A stretch of 64,000 bases of DNA from Ferruginibacter sp. (GTDB lineage Bacteria > Bacteroidota > Bacteroidia > Chitinophagales > Chitinophagaceae). Both the position numbers and the translations under genes were made by a program. How positions within the stretch are numbered: position 1 is the first letter of the stretch; each line of letters begins with the position of its first letter. Below, piece after piece: positions 60,436-64,000 of this stretch. The notes under the pieces are model-generated. The model worked only from the letters and a program-made list of their open reading frames with translations, was not told the origin of the DNA and ran no database searches. Location: NCBI RefSeq assembly GCF_028288465.1, contig NZ_JAQBNR010000019.1:1-64000 (forward strand). Direction: 5' to 3'.

Positions 60436-63400
60436 ATGAGAAAGAAAATTTCGCTCACCCCCATATTACAATGGCTGATATTGCTGGGGTTTACGTTTTT
60501 TACAAATACCCTTGTCCTGGCTCAGAAAGAACACATAGTGAAGGGTAAGGTATCCGACGCCAATGGTCCGCTTGTGGGAGCAACCATTTCCGAAAAAGGC
60601 GGCAAAGCCACAACTATGTCTGATGCATCAGGCGTTTTTGAAATACCTGTTTCGGGATCAGCCGCCACTCTGGTAGTTTCTTACGTAGGCTACAACAACT
60701 CCGAAATTAAAGTGAAGGGACAAACATTTATCAATGCAGTATTGGAAAGTACCAATGCCAATACATTGTCGGGAGTGGTAGTAACCGCCCTCGGTATCAC
60801 CAGAACAAAAAAATCACTGGGCTATGATGTAGGCCAGATAAGCGGAGAAGATATGAACCGGGTTACGCAAACCAATGTGCTCAATGCAATGGCCGGAAAA
60901 GTTTCCGGTGTAACAGTCAGTTCAACAGGCGCTTCACCAACCTCATCCGTTAGTGTTGTAATCCGGGGAACCCGTTCTTTAAACAGCGATAATCAGCCAT
61001 TGTTTGTTATTGATGGTGTGCCGGTAAAAAATTCGCTCAGTAATATTGGTACTAATACTGGTAACAGTAATGATGTTGATTATGGCAATACCATTTCTGA
61101 TTTAAACCCCAATGACATAGAAAATGTATCTGTGTTGAAAGGACCAAGCGCCGCGGCTTTGTATGGGTCAAGAGCCGGTAACGGCGTTATATTGATTACC
61201 ACCAAATCTGGCAAAAAGCAAAAGGGCTCGGGTGTTACATTTAGTTCTGCTACAGAAGTTGCAACACCATACCATTACCTGCCATTGAATCAGTCTTACA
61301 CGATAGGTACCGATCCTTATACAGAACCCAATGGTTTCAATAGCTGGAACGGCGTGTTGGTTGACATGGCCGGAACTGACACTTACCGCTTTGGTACGCC
61401 GTTGAACAAAGGCTTGAAAGCCATACAGTGGAACAGCCCGAAAGACGCCAGCGGAAACTATATTCCATTGCCAATGGTTAGTCATAACAACCTGCAAAAT
61501 TTTGTTGAAACCGGCATCACCAGCACCAACAGTCTTTCTGTTGAAAATGCTACTGATAAAGACAATTACCGTTTTTCTTATTCCAATACTACCAACAAGG
61601 GCATCATACCAACTACTGGCGTGGTGAAACATAACCTGTCGTTGAATGTAGAGCATAAAATCAGCAACGCATTAAAGATATCTTCTGTCATCAATTACGG
61701 CAGGTCAAGTTCTGATAATGTTGTTGCGGGTAATGATGGCGTTTTAAAATATGTTGCTTATTTATCACCTAGCGTTGATATAAGGGATATGAAAAATTTC
61801 TGGTTAACACCAGGCATTCAGCAAAGAAAAGTATTGCCCCCGGTTGGGGTTGACCAAAGCCCGGATGTATTGGATCCTGCTGATAATGGCGACGACAATC
61901 CTTATTTTTATTTGCACCAGGTTAAAAACAGTTTTGTAAGAAACCATTTGTTTGGAAATGTAAAATTGAGTTACCAGTTAAATCCGCATATCAGTACGTT
62001 TGTTCGCTACTCCCAGGATATGTTTTATGAAAACAGGGAAACAAAAATTTCCAAAAGTTTCAACGACGAAATAAATGGTTATTATTCGCTCACAAATATT
62101 TATAACACAGAAAGCAATACTGATTTTCTTGCCACTTACACCAATACGTTTCAAAACAAGTTTGATCTGTCAACTTCTGTGGGAGGAAACATATTATACA
62201 CATATGGCTCCAACCTGTTAACTAATTCTGCCCATGGCGGCGGCATTATCGCACCTGAATATTTTAACGTGTCCAATATTTCCCAAACAAATATCAGGTA
62301 TGGTTCAGGCTATAGCCAAAAAGCTGTTTACAGTGCGTATGCTACAGCATCTTTGGGATACAAAAGCATGGCCTACCTTGATCTGACAGGCCGCAACGAC
62401 TGGTCAAGTACATTACCTGCCGGTCAAAATTCTTACTTCTATCCTTCTGCTTCACTCAGTTTGCTGTTGAACAAAATGTTCAATATGGGCAACAGCATCA
62501 GCCTGTTTAAAATAAGAGGCGGATGGGCCAGTGTGGGTAAAGACACGGATCCTTATAACCTGTATGGTACTGTTGGTGTGGGAAGTTTTGGTGGGATTAT
62601 TACCCAGGGAACATCTTCTACCTTGAAAAACCCGAACCTGAAACCGGAAAAAGCGGTGTCTACAGAATTGGGCCTTGAATTGAACCTGTATAAAAACCGC
62701 CTTCGTTTTGAAGGAACAGTATACCGTTCTGATAACAGCAACCAGGTATTATCTATCTCTACACCCGGATCATCCGGATACAGTGGCAGACAAATTAATG
62801 CAGGTTTGGTTCGCAGCCAGGGTATTGAATTAAGATTAGCCGGTACCATCATTGCCAATAAAGACTGGACATGGGACATGGCTGTTAACTATACCAAAAA
62901 TGACGCGTATGTTATGTCATTGGCAAACGGTGTAAATTATTTCTCTTTCTGGCAGGATGGACGTAGCGGATCATGGACTTATGCCAAAGGTCAGCCAATA
63001 CCGAACATGTTTGATGCCAACGGAAAACAGGTAATCAGCGATGGTAAACTGGGCCAGTTGTGGGATAACCAGCTAGCAACCGTTACAGATAAAACATCCA
63101 AATATTATGGCTGGCCTTTACTGGATAATGATGGATTTATTCAAACTGTAGGCAATGGCGATTTTCAACACAAAACTGTGGTAGGTAATTTCAATCCCAA
63201 GTTATTACTGGGCATACAAACATCTGTAAGCTGGAAAAGCCTCACCCTGAGCGCCAGTATTGACACCCGCTGGGGCGGCACTTTCTTTTCTCAAACCTAC
63301 CGTTACCTGGGATCGGATGCAGCAATGGCCCGCCAGGAAAATATGGGTATCCCCATTCCTGCATCTGCCAAAGGCGATATACCAGGTTACCTCAAAGCAA

Positions 63401-63930
63401 ATCCCGGTGCCAATATTATTGTCAGCGGTAATCTTGCTCAATTTCACCTGGTGGGCGGACCAACAACTGAGTTAGGTGGCTTCCCCTTTACCAATAACGG
63501 TATTACTATTAATGACGGAGCGTTTTATCCCGGTGTATATGAAGATGGCAATGGCGGATATATAGAAAATCTCGGTGATCCTGCAACAACAAAATATGAT
63601 ATCTATGAGGATGCAGTTACCGGTGGCTGGAACTTTGCAAGAATGAGCATGTTTGATGCGTCTTATATTAAGTTAAGAGAACTGACTTTAACTACGCAAT
63701 TGCCCAAACGTTGGTCAGATGCTTTAAAACTGCAGGGAATATCGCTTGGTGTTTATACACGCAACATCATCATCTGGACAAAAGCCAAAGCTGGTGTGGA
63801 TCCGGAAATGGCCTACCAGTTTCAAAAAGGTCGCCAGGGCAATGGTTCGCAGTTCAGGCAAGGTATAGAAAGGTACAATATCACTCCATGGACAATACCG
63901 GTTGGTGTAAAACTGAGTGTACATTTTTAA
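60436..63930 (+). CDS. SusC/RagA-type TonB-dependent receptor (amino-sugar locus)
   Basis: A 1164-residue outer-membrane receptor. A signal peptide (cleavage near LVLAQ) is followed by a carboxypeptidase-like domain (HIVKGKVSDANGPLVGATIS), then LSGVVVTALGITRTKKSLGY and a plug with VIRGTRSLNSDNQPLFVIDG and DIENVSVLKGPSAAALYGSR. The barrel ends TPWTIPVGVKLSVHF. It differs clearly from the SusC at 25563 in length and plug. The next gene starts at 63974 and is probably its SusD partner. Location after the DeoR gene ties it to amino-sugar or cell-wall fragment uptake, by inference. Confidence 0.92.
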   Translation: MRKKISLTPILQWLILLGFTFFTNTLVLAQKEHIVKGKVSDANGPLVGATISEKGGKATTMSDASGVFEIPVSGSAATLVVSYVGYNNSEIKVKGQTFINAVLESTNANTLSGVVVTALGITRTKKSLGYDVGQISGEDMNRVTQTNVLNAMAGKVSGVTVSSTGASPTSSVSVVIRGTRSLNSDNQPLFVIDGVPVKNSLSNIGTNTGNSNDVDYGNTISDLNPNDIENVSVLKGPSAAALYGSRAGNGVILITTKSGKKQKGSGVTFSSATEVATPYHYLPLNQSYTIGTDPYTEPNGFNSWNGVLVDMAGTDTYRFGTPLNKGLKAIQWNSPKDASGNYIPLPMVSHNNLQNFVETGITSTNSLSVENATDKDNYRFSYSNTTNKGIIPTTGVVKHNLSLNVEHKISNALKISSVINYGRSSSDNVVAGNDGVLKYVAYLSPSVDIRDMKNFWLTPGIQQRKVLPPVGVDQSPDVLDPADNGDDNPYFYLHQVKNSFVRNHLFGNVKLSYQLNPHISTFVRYSQDMFYENRETKISKSFNDEINGYYSLTNIYNTESNTDFLATYTNTFQNKFDLSTSVGGNILYTYGSNLLTNSAHGGGIIAPEYFNVSNISQTNIRYGSGYSQKAVYSAYATASLGYKSMAYLDLTGRNDWSSTLPAGQNSYFYPSASLSLLLNKMFNMGNSISLFKIRGGWASVGKDTDPYNLYGTVGVGSFGGIITQGTSSTLKNPNLKPEKAVSTELGLELNLYKNRLRFEGTVYRSDNSNQVLSISTPGSSGYSGRQINAGLVRSQGIELRLAGTIIANKDWTWDMAVNYTKNDAYVMSLANGVNYFSFWQDGRSGSWTYAKGQPIPNMFDANGKQVISDGKLGQLWDNQLATVTDKTSKYYGWPLLDNDGFIQTVGNGDFQHKTVVGNFNPKLLLGIQTSVSWKSLTLSASIDTRWGGTFFSQTYRYLGSDAAMARQENMGIPIPASAKGDIPGYLKANPGANIIVSGNLAQFHLVGGPTTELGGFPFTNNGITINDGAFYPGVYEDGNGGYIENLGDPATTKYDIYEDAVTGGWNFARMSMFDASYIKLRELTLTTQLPKRWSDALKLQGISLGVYTRNIIIWTKAKAGVDPEMAYQFQKGRQGNGSQFRQGIERYNITPWTIPVGVKLSVHF

Positions 63931-63973
63931 ATCCCGGCTTCAATAACCTTATCTAATTTGTAATATCAAAAAA

Positions 63974-64000
63974 ATGAAAAAAATGAAAAGCGCAAAAAAA
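63974..64000 (+). CDS. Start of next gene, probably SusD (partial at window edge)
   Basis: An ATG at 63974, 43 bases after the SusC stop, opens MKKMKSAKK before the window ends. The basic N-terminus is that of a signal peptide. The position directly after susC suggests the SusD/RagB partner. An in-frame ATG also occurs at 63983. Nothing beyond nine codons is visible. Confidence 0.55.

Noticed and set aside
1-64000. Insertion sequences, prophage or integrative element
   Set aside because: No transposase, integrase, recombinase or phage structural gene, and no tRNA with flanking direct repeats was seen.

Overview
The window is a dense bacterial chromosome segment from a member of the Bacteroidota. 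Three SusC/SusD-type features (two SusC receptors, one full SusD and the first codons of a probable second SusD), CRTAC1/VCBS lipoproteins, many short-spaced same-strand operons, near-absent Shine-Dalgarno sequences and TAnnTTTG-like -7 boxes all fit this phylum. The mix of genes (DUF1080 proteins, GMC oxidoreductase, AhpD-like and PAP2 proteins) looks most like Chitinophagaceae, but that genus-level guess is inference. No rRNA, tRNA, transposase, phage gene or CRISPR array was seen.

Layout. (1) 1-6967 (+): the end of one VCBS lipoprotein, two DUF1080 proteins around a GMC oxidoreductase, and a second 1114-residue VCBS lipoprotein. Together they suggest 3-keto-glycoside formation and cleavage. 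(2) 6993-15795: an alpha-glucoside block. An SLC45-like MFS carrier, fructokinase and amylosucrase form one minus-strand unit whose promoter carries two near-identical LacI-type operators. A second minus-strand unit holds another MFS carrier, a cytoplasmic trehalase and the LacI regulator. (3) 15796-20347: two DUF3857 proteins, one with an intact transglutaminase triad and one apparently without, then a beta-barrel gene remnant and a strong terminator. (4) 20512-39033 (-): the most unusual region. It carries four AhpD-like paralogues with identically spaced catalytic residues, a DUF3179 protein, a SusC/SusD pair, an MFS carrier, two lipoproteins of the PAP2/vanadium haloperoxidase superfamily, three predicted outer-membrane barrels (two paralogous) and two short proteins or secreted proteins of unknown function. 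(5) 39123-52617: mostly housekeeping or scattered genes, including a secreted GH65 enzyme, YihY, MATE, a metallophosphoesterase, DinB, a cupin-SDR pair, a GH30 enzyme, Mqo and a FAD reductase with a TTG start. (6) 52625-64000: an amino-sugar block with a sialidase-like protein, a NanA/DapA-like lyase, a sodium:solute symporter, and a minus-strand MurQ, MFS carrier and BadF-type kinase unit resembling the MurNAc catabolic murTKQ set of Tannerella. A DeoR regulator and a SusC receptor follow.

How it works together. Most of the window takes sugars apart: outer-membrane TonB receptors, secreted hydrolases, inner-membrane carriers and cytoplasmic kinases, each under local regulators (LacI, DeoR). 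The AhpD/PAP2/DUF3179 region does not fit a known polysaccharide utilisation locus. It reads instead as a redox system placed mainly at the envelope, and is the best candidate for something undescribed. Small-scale signals worth attention are a REP-like palindrome read in frame inside the VCBS protein, two intergenic hairpins with compensatory base changes, and the paired LacI operators.
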